64,000 nucleotides of DNA, taken from contig NZ_CP142362.1 of NCBI RefSeq assembly GCF_035918395.1, forward strand, positions 1,091,501 to 1,155,500. Direction: 5' to 3'. A program made the position numbers and the translations under genes. This document shows, piece after piece, positions 57,439 to 64,000 of the stretch. Below the pieces are notes generated by a model, which was not told the DNA's origin, made no database searches, and saw only the letters and a program-made list of their open reading frames with translations. The first letter of the stretch is position 1, and each line of letters starts with the position of its first letter. This DNA comes from Mycolicibacterium sp. ND9-15. GTDB lineage: Bacteria; Actinomycetota; Actinomycetes; Mycobacteriales; Mycobacteriaceae.

Positions 57439-58395
57439 ATGAGCGCGGGTCTGTTCGGGCTTCTCGACGACGTCGCGGTACTGGCGCGGATGGCGGCCGC
57501 TTCGGTCGACGACATCGGTGCGGCCACGGGGCGGGCGACCGCCAAAGCGGCGGGCGTGGTCGTCGACGACACCGCGGTGACCCCGCAGTACGTCCACGGG
57601 CTCGCGGCCGAGCGCGAGTTGCCGATCATCAAGCGCATCGCGATCGGGTCACTGCGCAACAAGCTGGTCTTCATCCTGCCGGCGGCGCTGCTGCTCAGCC
57701 AGTTCATACCGTGGTTGCTGACGCCGCTGCTGATGCTCGGCGCGACCTACCTGAGCTACGAGGGCGCCGAGAAGGTCGTGGCGAGATTTCGTAGAAATGC
57801 GAGCCACCACCACCCCGCACCCGTCGCCGGGTCGGGTGAGGACGCCGAGAAGTTCATGGTCACCGGAGCCGTCCGCACCGATTTCATCCTGTCGGCCGAG
57901 ATCATGGTGATCGCGCTGAACGAGGTGGCCGACCAGTCGTTCTGGCCGCGGCTGATCATCCTCGTCATCGTGGCGGTCGTGATCACGATCGCGGTGTACG
58001 GCGTCGTCGCCGGCATCGTGAAGATGGACGACATCGGGCTCGGCCTCGCGCAACGTAGTTCGAGGTTCGCACAGAAGATCGGCCGCGGCCTGGTGGCCGG
58101 GATGCCGAAGCTGCTTACGGCGCTCTCCACGGTCGGCACGGTCGCGATGCTGTGGGTCGGCGGCCACATCCTGCTCGTCGGAAGCAACGAGCTGGGCTGG
58201 CACCTGCCGTACAGCCTGGTCCACCACCTCGAGGAACTCGTTTACCATGCCGTCGGCGGTATCGGCGGTGTGCTGGCGTGGCTGGTCAACACCGCCGCGT
58301 CGGCGCTCATCGGTCTGGTGGTCGGCGCGATCGTCCTCGCGGCGATCCACGTGCTGCCGTTCGGCCGCCGCGCCAAGAAGCACGCGGCCCACTGA
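57439..58395 (+). CDS. DUF808 (YedI-type) inner membrane protein
   Basis: 318 residues. N-terminal LFGLLDDVAVLARMAAASVDD is the family hallmark; five or six membrane segments follow (about 75-100, 150-200, 220-245, 275-310). A His-rich loop (NASHHHPAP) lies near 122-130. AGGA just before the ATG. Function unknown; it is convergent with manA. Confidence 0.88.
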   Translation: MSAGLFGLLDDVAVLARMAAASVDDIGAATGRATAKAAGVVVDDTAVTPQYVHGLAAERELPIIKRIAIGSLRNKLVFILPAALLLSQFIPWLLTPLLMLGATYLSYEGAEKVVARFRRNASHHHPAPVAGSGEDAEKFMVTGAVRTDFILSAEIMVIALNEVADQSFWPRLIILVIVAVVITIAVYGVVAGIVKMDDIGLGLAQRSSRFAQKIGRGLVAGMPKLLTALSTVGTVAMLWVGGHILLVGSNELGWHLPYSLVHHLEELVYHAVGGIGGVLAWLVNTAASALIGLVVGAIVLAAIHVLPFGRRAKKHAAH

Positions 58396-58405
58396 CCGGT
58401 GGGCT

Positions 58406-59632
58406 TCAGATACCGACCGTGACCCGAAACAGCGTCGTCGGCTGCGTCGCCGCGAGGCGGATCGGACCCTCGTCGGCCGACACCCACGCCGCCGACCCGC
58501 GATCCAGCGTCACCGACCCGCCTTTGGCGTGCACGACGGTCGAGCCTTCGGTGCACAGCAGTATCTGCGGGCCGTCGTGCCGCGTGGGCGCGTCGATCTC
58601 GTGCCCGATCCGGTCGCCGTCGATGTGCAGCACCGAGACCGAGAACTCCTGCGCCGGTGTGTGGTACACCGACTCGATGCTGTCCTCGACGTGCTCGGGC
58701 CGGACCACCACGTCCTCCGCGGGCGTGAAGTCGAGCACACGCAACAACTCCGGCACATCGACGTGCTTGGGGGTGAGCCCGCCACGTAATACGTTGTCGG
58801 AGTTGGCCATTACTTCCACCCCCACACCGCTGAGATAGGTGTGCAGGTTGCCTGCCGACAGGTAGATACCTTCGCCGGGGCTCAGGGTGATGCGGTTGAG
58901 CAGCAGCGAAGCCAGTACACCAGCATCGCCGGGATACCGTTCGCCGAGCTCCAACACGGTCTTGGCTTCGGCCGCGAATTCGCTTCTACCCGAACAAACA
59001 TAGTGGATCGCCCCGTCGATCACCGCCGGCACCACTACGTCGAGGTCGGGTTGCGGCGCGGTGATCCAGGTGGTGAACAGCGCACGCAGCCCGTCGCCGT
59101 CGGGTTGCCCGGAGAGCAAGTTGACGAACGGGTCGAGATCGCTGACCGCGAGCGCACGCATCAACTCGATGGTCCGGGCGACGGGCCGGAAGCCGGCTAA
59201 CGCCTCGAAAGTACTCAACGCGACGATCAATTCAGGCTTGTGACTGGGATCGCGGTAGTTGCGGTTCGGCGCCGACACCGGGATGCCCAGCCTGTTCTCC
59301 CGGTCGAAACCCTCGATCGCCTGCTCGGCGCTGGGGTGCGCCTGCAGGGACAGCGGCTCGTCGGCGGCCAGGACCTTGACCAGAAACGGCAGCATGTCAT
59401 CGAAGCGCCCACAGACCGTCGATCCCAACTGCCCCTCGGGATCGTCTCGCAGCGCGTCGAGCAGCGAGCGTTCCCCATCCTCGCACTCGAGCGTGGCGGG
59501 GTCGCCGGGATGCGCACCGAACCACAGCTCCGCTTCGGGATGTGGTGTCGGACTTGGCCTTCCGGTGAACTCGGCAATGTCCGTGCGCGAACCCCAGGCG
59601 TAGGTCCGCACCGCTCCGCGTAGCAAGTGCAC
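58406..59632 (-). CDS. manA: Mannose-6-phosphate isomerase
   Basis: 408 residues. Zinc-binding sites: QAHPSAEQA (Gln/His), HKPELIVAL (Glu) and SAGNLHTYLSGVGVE (His). It links fructose-6-phosphate to mannose-6-phosphate for PIM, LM/LAM and methylmannose polysaccharides. GTG start four bases after the SIS gene stop; the three genes manB, SIS gene and manA form one operon. Matches Rv3255c. Confidence 0.95.
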   Translation of the reverse strand: MHLLRGAVRTYAWGSRTDIAEFTGRPSPTPHPEAELWFGAHPGDPATLECEDGERSLLDALRDDPEGQLGSTVCGRFDDMLPFLVKVLAADEPLSLQAHPSAEQAIEGFDRENRLGIPVSAPNRNYRDPSHKPELIVALSTFEALAGFRPVARTIELMRALAVSDLDPFVNLLSGQPDGDGLRALFTTWITAPQPDLDVVVPAVIDGAIHYVCSGRSEFAAEAKTVLELGERYPGDAGVLASLLLNRITLSPGEGIYLSAGNLHTYLSGVGVEVMANSDNVLRGGLTPKHVDVPELLRVLDFTPAEDVVVRPEHVEDSIESVYHTPAQEFSVSVLHIDGDRIGHEIDAPTRHDGPQILLCTEGSTVVHAKGGSVTLDRGSAAWVSADEGPIRLAATQPTTLFRVTVGI

Positions 59633-59636
59633 TTGG

Positions 59637-60746
59637 CTAACCTCGAACTAGTTTCAGATATACGGCGGTCATCTCGAGGCGGAGCGCCAGCATGGCCAAC
59701 TGTTGTTCCAGGCGTCCCGCCGACGCCGGCGCATCGGGCACCGCCGCCGCCTCCGGCAGTTCCGGCACGTCCTGGGCACTGATCACGTCGACGTCGTCCA
59801 TGCCCGCGGCTCGGGCGACGACGAACGGCCGCTCCGCATCGGTGGTCAGCACGAACGTCTGCACCCGCCGGGGAAGTGGACCGTCGAGCTGTTCGTCATG
59901 GAAGATCGACCGCTCCCGGTCGGCCGCCGACGCGCCACCCATGCCGTCGCGCAGCGCCACCAGCGCATCGGCGAAGCCGACCGCGGCGACCACCTGGCGG
60001 GCTGTACGCAACAGTACCGCCGCACAGTGCCGAGCCAGCGTGAGCGTCGCCGCGCTGTCACCGGCCAGCACGACCTCGCGGCCGGACATCTGCTCGGCCA
60101 GCGCCTTGGCCGGATTGGTGAACAGCTCCCGGCCCGCGCTGTTGCGAAGTGCCTCGGCGTCGAGTTCGTCGGCCAGAGCCGCGAGGTCGACGTGCACGGC
60201 CGGATCGACGACCTTCAGCGTCGCCAGACCGGCGGCGAGGTAGCGCACGAAGCCGAACTCGTCGGGCACCTGCATTCGGGGCGGCAGCACCGCGGCCCTC
60301 CCGGCCGCGACGTCGCGCAGCGGGCCCTCGTAGGGGGCGGCGACGACCACCCGCGCGCCGCGACGCACCCCGGCGGCGGCGGCGTTCACCAGGGCCGGAT
60401 CACCCGGGTCGTCACCCGCGACGATCAGCACGTCCAGCGGCCCGATCCACGGCGGCGCCTCGGGCGCGAGGACGACGGGTGCGGCCACCGAGGCGCCCCA
60501 GGCCGAGGCGAGCAGCGCTCCGGCCGTCTCCGCACTGCCGCGGCCGGCAACCCAGATCAGCGTCCGGGGTACTCCGTCGGCCCGCAACGATTCGAGGTCG
60601 CCCTCGTCGAGCGCGGCGGCGGTGGCGCGCACCTGGGCACCGGCCATCGCGGCGGCGCGGAGCAGGCCATCGCGGTCGGCGGTCTGCAAACCGTCGACGT
60701 CGTCGAGGTTCACGACCGCAGCCGAGGACGGCGGGACCGCGCTCAT
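59637..60746 (-). CDS. SIS-domain protein of the mannose operon (Rv3256c/TobH type)
   Basis: 369 residues from the ATG at 60746, overlapping the manB stop (ATGA). Two sugar-isomerase-like halves with GRGSAETAGALLASAWGA and VLAGDSAATLTLARHCA. Sequence is Ala-rich and resembles the C-terminal region of bifunctional phosphoglucose/phosphomannose isomerases. Catalytic activity unproven; the operon place suggests hexose-phosphate chemistry. Confidence 0.88.
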   Translation of the reverse strand: MSAVPPSSAAVVNLDDVDGLQTADRDGLLRAAAMAGAQVRATAAALDEGDLESLRADGVPRTLIWVAGRGSAETAGALLASAWGASVAAPVVLAPEAPPWIGPLDVLIVAGDDPGDPALVNAAAAGVRRGARVVVAAPYEGPLRDVAAGRAAVLPPRMQVPDEFGFVRYLAAGLATLKVVDPAVHVDLAALADELDAEALRNSAGRELFTNPAKALAEQMSGREVVLAGDSAATLTLARHCAAVLLRTARQVVAAVGFADALVALRDGMGGASAADRERSIFHDEQLDGPLPRRVQTFVLTTDAERPFVVARAAGMDDVDVISAQDVPELPEAAAVPDAPASAGRLEQQLAMLALRLEMTAVYLKLVRG

Positions 60747-62185
60747 GTAGCCGCCTCGGCGCCGGCGGTGATCTGGGAGGCGACCTCTGCGACGATCTCG
60801 TCGACCTCCTCGGTGCTGCGGGCTTCGACGTTGAGCCGCAGCAACGGTTCGGTGTTGGACATCCGCAGGTTGAACCAGACGCCGTCGCCCAGGTCGACGG
60901 TGACACCGTCGAGGTGGTCGATCGAGTGGATCCGGGCGCCGAATGCCTTGAGCACGTCGTCCACACACTTCTCGGCGTCGGTGACCGTGAAGTTGATCTC
61001 CCCGGATGCCTCGTAGCGCTGATAGTCGGCCATCATCTCCGACAGCGGCCGGTGTTGTTCGCCGAGCGCGGCCAGCACGTGCAGCGCGGCCAGCAGGCCG
61101 GAGTCCGCGCCCCAGAAGTCACGGAAGTAATAGTGCGCCGAGTGTTCGCCGCCGAAGATCGCACCGGTATCGGCCATCAGCGCCTTGATATAGGAATGCC
61201 CGACGCGGCTGCGTACCGGCGTACCGCCCCGTTCGGTCACCAGTTCCGGCACTGCCCGTGAGGTGATCAGGTTGTAGATAACCGTGGCGCCGATCTCCCT
61301 ACCGAGTTCCCGCGCGGCGACCAACGCGGTCACCGCTGACGGCGAAACCGGATGCCCCTTCTCGTCGACGACGAAACACCGGTCGGCGTCACCGTCGAAG
61401 GCCAGCCCGATATCGGCGCCGGCGTGCACAACATGGGCCTGCAGGTCGGTCAGGTTGGCCGGGTCCAGCGGGTTGGCCTCGTGGTTGGGGAACGTGCCGT
61501 CGAGTTCGAAGTACAGCGGCGACAGGGTGACCGCGGAGATCGGACCCAGCACCGCGGGGGTGGTGTGGCCGGCCATGCCGTTGCCCGCATCGACGGCGAC
61601 CTTCAACGGCCGCAGGTCCGCCAGGCTCACCAGCGAGCGAAGGAACTCGCCGTACTCGGTGAGCACATCGCGGTCGCTGATCGTGCCGCGCGCACCGTCG
61701 TGGCCGGGGACCCCGGCGATGACCTCGTCGGCGATGGCGGACAGGCCGGTGTCCTTGCCGACCGGTTTGGCACCGGCCCGGCACAGCTTGATGCCGTTGT
61801 AGGCCGCCGGGTTGTGGCTCGCGGTGAACATCGCACCGGGACAGTCCAGAAACCCGGACGCGAAGTACAGCTGGTCGGTCGAGGCGAGCCCGATCCGCAC
61901 CACGTCGAGGCCCTGCGCGGTCACCCCTTCGGCGAAGGCCGCCGCCAGCACCGGCGAACTGGCCCGCATGTCGTAACCGATCACGACCTGCGAGGCGCTG
62001 GGCCGCACGAGGCGGGCGAAGGCACCTCCGACGTCGGCGACGAACCGCTCGTCGAGTTCCTCTCCGACCAGCCCGCGCACGTCATAGGCCTTGATGACGC
62101 GATGAACCGCCGCAGCGGGCCGGGACTGCGATGTGGGGGCACCTCCCGCCCGAAGGGTAGGGGGACGCTCGCGCGAAGAGCGCAC
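60743..62185 (-). CDS. manB: Phosphomannomutase ManB (PmmA)
   Basis: 480 residues from the GTG at 62185, which has AAGGAG eight bases upstream. Catalytic Ser in TASHNP, metal loop DGDADR, sugar loop GGEHSAHYYF and phosphate loop SNTEP are present. The first about 20 residues before AAAVHRVIKAYDVRG are unlike M. tuberculosis PmmA and come from a GC-rich hairpin-like sequence (62132-62165), which looks inserted. It interconverts mannose-6- and mannose-1-phosphate. Matches Rv3257c. Confidence 0.92.
   Translation of the reverse strand: MRSSRERPPTLRAGGAPTSQSRPAAAVHRVIKAYDVRGLVGEELDERFVADVGGAFARLVRPSASQVVIGYDMRASSPVLAAAFAEGVTAQGLDVVRIGLASTDQLYFASGFLDCPGAMFTASHNPAAYNGIKLCRAGAKPVGKDTGLSAIADEVIAGVPGHDGARGTISDRDVLTEYGEFLRSLVSLADLRPLKVAVDAGNGMAGHTTPAVLGPISAVTLSPLYFELDGTFPNHEANPLDPANLTDLQAHVVHAGADIGLAFDGDADRCFVVDEKGHPVSPSAVTALVAARELGREIGATVIYNLITSRAVPELVTERGGTPVRSRVGHSYIKALMADTGAIFGGEHSAHYYFRDFWGADSGLLAALHVLAALGEQHRPLSEMMADYQRYEASGEINFTVTDAEKCVDDVLKAFGARIHSIDHLDGVTVDLGDGVWFNLRMSNTEPLLRLNVEARSTEEVDEIVAEVASQITAGAEAAT
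62132..62165. repeat. REP-like hairpin sequence in the 5' end of manB
   Basis: Plus-strand TGGGGGCACCTCCCGCCCGA followed by AGGGTAGGGGGACG forms GGGAGG/CCTCCC-type stems. Similar sequences recur in other mycobacterial genomes as I recall. It codes for the extra N-terminal residues of manB. Confidence 0.4.
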
Positions 62186-62255
62186 GGAAAGGACTCCTTG
62201 TGACACGGACTACTTGTGGCGCCAGCCTAGCCGTCCCGATTGACGTGCACTCGGA

Positions 62256-62675
62256 CTAGTCGGTGGGGTCGGGCAGCACCCGCAGATGACCCCGACGACG
62301 ACCGTTGGACTCCGGCCGCCTGGCCGGCGGCGCCATCAGCGACCCCCCGTGCGCGCCGGTGACGGGATCGGAGAAACCGGTCGCCATCCTGTTGATCGGC
62401 GGCGGGGCGTCATATCCTTCGCGAACCGCGTCCGCTAGCGCGACGAGATCGTCGTCGTCGGGATACGCGGGCAACGGCCCCGCGTGCCGAACCAGTTCCC
62501 AGCCGCGAGGTGCCGTCACGCGACCGGCGTGCACCACACACAGGTCCCACGAGTGCGGTTCGGCGACAGTGGCCAGCGGGCCGACGACCGCCGTCGAGTC
62601 GGCGTAGACGAATGTCAGCGTCGCGACCGCATAGTGCGGACACCCGGGCCGGCAACAGCGACGGGGAACGTTCAC
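62256..62675 (-). CDS. DUF3499 protein (Rv3258c type)
   Basis: 139 residues. N-terminal Cys-rich zinc-ribbon-like part (RRCCRPGCPHYAVATL, and LCVVH further on), then a Pro-rich disordered tail. The family is actinobacterial with no known role, usually beside manB. The GTG follows TAGCCT by six bases, so translation is probably leaderless. Confidence 0.88.
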   Translation of the reverse strand: MNVPRRCCRPGCPHYAVATLTFVYADSTAVVGPLATVAEPHSWDLCVVHAGRVTAPRGWELVRHAGPLPAYPDDDDLVALADAVREGYDAPPPINRMATGFSDPVTGAHGGSLMAPPARRPESNGRRRGHLRVLPDPTD

Positions 62676-62681
62676 AGCGGA

Positions 62682-62687
62682 AGGCTA
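62682..62687 (-). promoter_or_regulatory. Leaderless promoter -10 (TAGCCT) of the DUF3499 gene
   Basis: TAGCCT on the minus strand, six bases before the GTG at 62675. Confidence 0.55.
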
Positions 62688-62750
62688 TCGTGGCCGCACT
62701 CCGCGCGCCGCCGGACACGCGCAGCCTGCCGACGGCCGATCTCGAACCGT

Positions 62751-62756
62751 TACGAT
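62751..62756 (+). promoter_or_regulatory. Candidate -10 (TACGAT) of the Rv3259-type gene
   Basis: TACGAT predicts a start near 62763 and a leader of about 28 bases with GAGAGGAG. Confidence 0.45.
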
Positions 62757-62790
62757 CGCTTTCATCGCGCACGAGAGGAGCATCGAAGCG

Positions 62791-63255
62791 GTGGCCAAGC
62801 GTGGACACCTGCGCGCACGCCGGGGCCGCGAGATGCGCGGGCCGTTACTTCCCCCCACGGTCCCGGGTTGGCGCAGTCGCGCCGAGCGGTTCGACATGGC
62901 GGTGCTCGAGGCATACGAGCCGATCGAGCGGCGCTGGCAGGACCGGCTCACGGCGCTGGATGTGGCCGTCGACGAGATACCCCGCATCGCCCCGAAGGAT
63001 CCCCACAGCGTGCAGTGGCCGCCGGAGGTGATCGCCGACGGGCCGATCGTGCTGGCCCGGCTGATCCCGGCTGGTGTCGACGTCAGGGGCAACGCCACCC
63101 GGGCGCGAATTGTTCTGTTTCGCAAGCCAATCGAGCGACGGGCGAAGGACACCATCGAACTCGAGGAACTGCTGCATGAAATCCTGGTGGCTCAGGTCGC
63201 CACGTACCTGGGCGTCGAGCCTTCGGTCATCGACCCGACGATCGACGACGACTGA
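62791..63255 (+). CDS. Degenerate zincin-like metallopeptidase family protein (Rv3259 type)
   Basis: 154 residues from a GTG preceded by GAGAGGAG. The fold and length fit the small HExxH zincin family, and a HE pair (His129, Glu130 in LLHEILVAQ) stands where the motif should be, but the second His is Val133. So catalytic zinc binding is doubtful. Basic N-terminus, acidic C-terminus. It is convergent with whiB2. Confidence 0.82.
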   Translation: MAKRGHLRARRGREMRGPLLPPTVPGWRSRAERFDMAVLEAYEPIERRWQDRLTALDVAVDEIPRIAPKDPHSVQWPPEVIADGPIVLARLIPAGVDVRGNATRARIVLFRKPIERRAKDTIELEELLHEILVAQVATYLGVEPSVIDPTIDDD

Positions 63256-63264
63256 CCGCGCAGG

Positions 63265-63660
63265 TCAGATGATTCCGCGCTTGAGGCGGCGACGCTCGCG
63301 TTCGGAGAGGCCGCCCCAGATGCCGAAACGCTCGTCATTTGCCAACGCGTACTCGAGGCACGCGTCGCGCACCTCGCAGCCCTGGCAGATGCGCTTGGCT
63401 TCGCGTGTCGAGCCACCCTTCTCGGGGAAGAATGCCTCGGGGTCGGTCTGAGCGCACAGCGCGCGCTCCTGCCACAGGTCGTCCTCTGGCGTCAGTGCCG
63501 GCACAACATCAATCGGATCTGGCACCAGAGTCAACTGGGGACGCCGTGGCGTCTCAATCGGTGCCAGTTCCGGATCGGTGTGCGGCGCGCTGCCTACTGA
63601 GCCGAAGAATCGGTTGTCGAACGGAACGATGCGATCGAAATCGCCGTACTCAAAAGACAT
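63265..63660 (-). CDS. whiB2: Iron-sulfur transcription factor WhiB2 (WhmD)
   Basis: 131 residues, close to the length of M. smegmatis WhmD. Cluster Cys69, Cys92, Cys95 and Cys101, GIWGG turn at 113-117 and the basic end RERRRLKRGII are present. A long N-terminal region (1-60) as in WhmD is acidic and variable. Essential for septation in M. smegmatis. The ATG has GAGGAGG four bases upstream. Confidence 0.96.
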   Translation of the reverse strand: MSFEYGDFDRIVPFDNRFFGSVGSAPHTDPELAPIETPRRPQLTLVPDPIDVVPALTPEDDLWQERALCAQTDPEAFFPEKGGSTREAKRICQGCEVRDACLEYALANDERFGIWGGLSERERRRLKRGII

Positions 63661-63725
63661 CTTGCCTCCTCACCTGGTCTCGTGGATCCCCTATAAGCGC
63701 CCCGCGAATCTGTAGGGCACTTCCA

Positions 63726-63855
63726 ATTCGAACAAGTGATCGAATCTCGGTCTGCGGCACCGAAACCGGATGGCCTACCGGGAAATGACACTGGTGTGAT
63801 TACACACGCGTTAGCTGCCCCGGTCAAGCGTTGGAACAGGAATTCATACCATTCC
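63726..63855. promoter_or_regulatory. whiB2-fbiA divergent regulatory region with three dyads
   Basis: Inverted repeats: ATTCGA-N8-TCGAAT (63726-63745), GTGTGATTACACAC-type arms GTGTG/CACAC (63794-63807), and GGAAT-N7-ATTCC (63839-63855). The spacer 63661-63960 has no gene. A weak minus-strand -10 (TTATAG) lies near 63690. Confidence 0.45.
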
Positions 63856-63946
63856 GTGATCGAAATGCGGCGAGTCGTGACCTCGGCGTGTCTGTCACAT
63901 CCCCGGCCGCGGTCCTCCTGCCCGAACCGAATCCTGCTGGACGGCC

Positions 63947-63952
63947 TACTCT
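63947..63952 (+). promoter_or_regulatory. Leaderless-type -10 (TACTCT) of fbiA
   Basis: TACTCT lies eight bases before the GTG at 63961. Confidence 0.45.
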
Positions 63953-63960
63953 CGGTCGAT

Positions 63961-64000
63961 GTGAAGGTCACGGTACTGGTCGGCGGCGTGGGCGGCGCCC
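63961..64000 (+). CDS. fbiA: Start of FbiA (F420 biosynthesis transferase), cut by window edge
   Basis: Only 13 codons are visible: MKVTVLVGGVGGA, which equals the N-terminal nucleotide-sugar-like loop of FbiA (2-phospho-L-lactate/phosphoenolpyruvate transferase in coenzyme F420 synthesis). The position next to whiB2, as in Rv3260c-Rv3261, supports the call. GTG start, probably leaderless. Confidence 0.8.
   Translation, partial: MKVTVLVGGVGGA

Overview
This is chromosomal DNA of a high-GC mycobacterium. The gene content (sigH-rshA, whiB1, whiB2, mtrA-mtrB-lpqB, desA3, secA1, fbiA) and its order follow the stretch I recall from Mycobacterium tuberculosis as Rv3203-Rv3261. GTG starts, stop/start overlaps (GTGA, ATGA) and leaderless-type promoters (TANNNT 6-8 bases before the start codon) also fit. 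Genes missing from the M. tuberculosis locus but present here (BCCT transporter, large catalase, TRIC-type channel, secretory lipase, DUF2236 cassette) suggest a rapid-growing environmental species (Mycolicibacterium type). I see no tRNA, rRNA, CRISPR array, insertion sequence or prophage.

Layout. 1-9.9 kb: end of a LipV-like hydrolase, an alkyltransferase-like protein, MoeZ (sulfur carrier activation), a DUF3152 metalloprotease-like protein, a TetR regulator, DUF3107, an MmpS-like protein, a ferritin-like protein, the RNA helicase RhlE and an anchored propeller protein. 9.9-14.4 kb: ParA-like ATPase, Gpm2-type phosphatase, isochorismate synthase, GNAT enzyme, small membrane protein and lipid kinase. 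14.4-18.3 kb: a redox and stress block with whiB1, the kinase pdtaS, a biotinylated protein, ribosomal protein bL37 and sigH-rshA. 18.3-25.3 kb: an SDR, a DUF2236 cassette flanked by two small paralogous membrane proteins, TetR/enoyl-CoA hydratase, the abasic-site protein SRAP, aroA and rsgA. 25.3-32.9 kb: the desaturase DesA3 and its reductase, each behind the same double operator, a BCCT transporter and a WS/DGAT-like protein with an altered active site.

32.9-42.8 kb: secA1, the hibernation factor hpf, comF-like, lpqB, mtrB, mtrA and tmk; two short reading frames here look like in-frame internally deleted remnants (SRPBCC and cytochrome P450). 42.8-50.4 kb: an accessory block between tmk and sahH, with a DUF2254 protein, hemophore-like protein, large catalase, amidohydrolase, TRIC channel and lipase. 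50.4-57.4 kb: sahH, the alkane oxidation operon alkB-rubA-rubB-tetR, an APC permease and a flavin monooxygenase. 57.4-64 kb: DUF808 protein, the mannose pathway manA/SIS protein/manB, DUF3499, a degenerate metallopeptidase, whiB2 and the first codons of fbiA.

The most interesting signals are regulatory or repeat-derived: a palindromic -10 element that could serve two divergent leaderless genes; a 12-codon upstream ORF overlapping the rhlE start by ATGA; identical tandem TACG-N4-CGTA dyads before desA3 and its reductase gene; a 28-bp hairpin array grown from the hpf stop codon toward secA1; a 27-bp tandem palindrome between bL37 and rshA; and dispersed families of intergenic hairpins.
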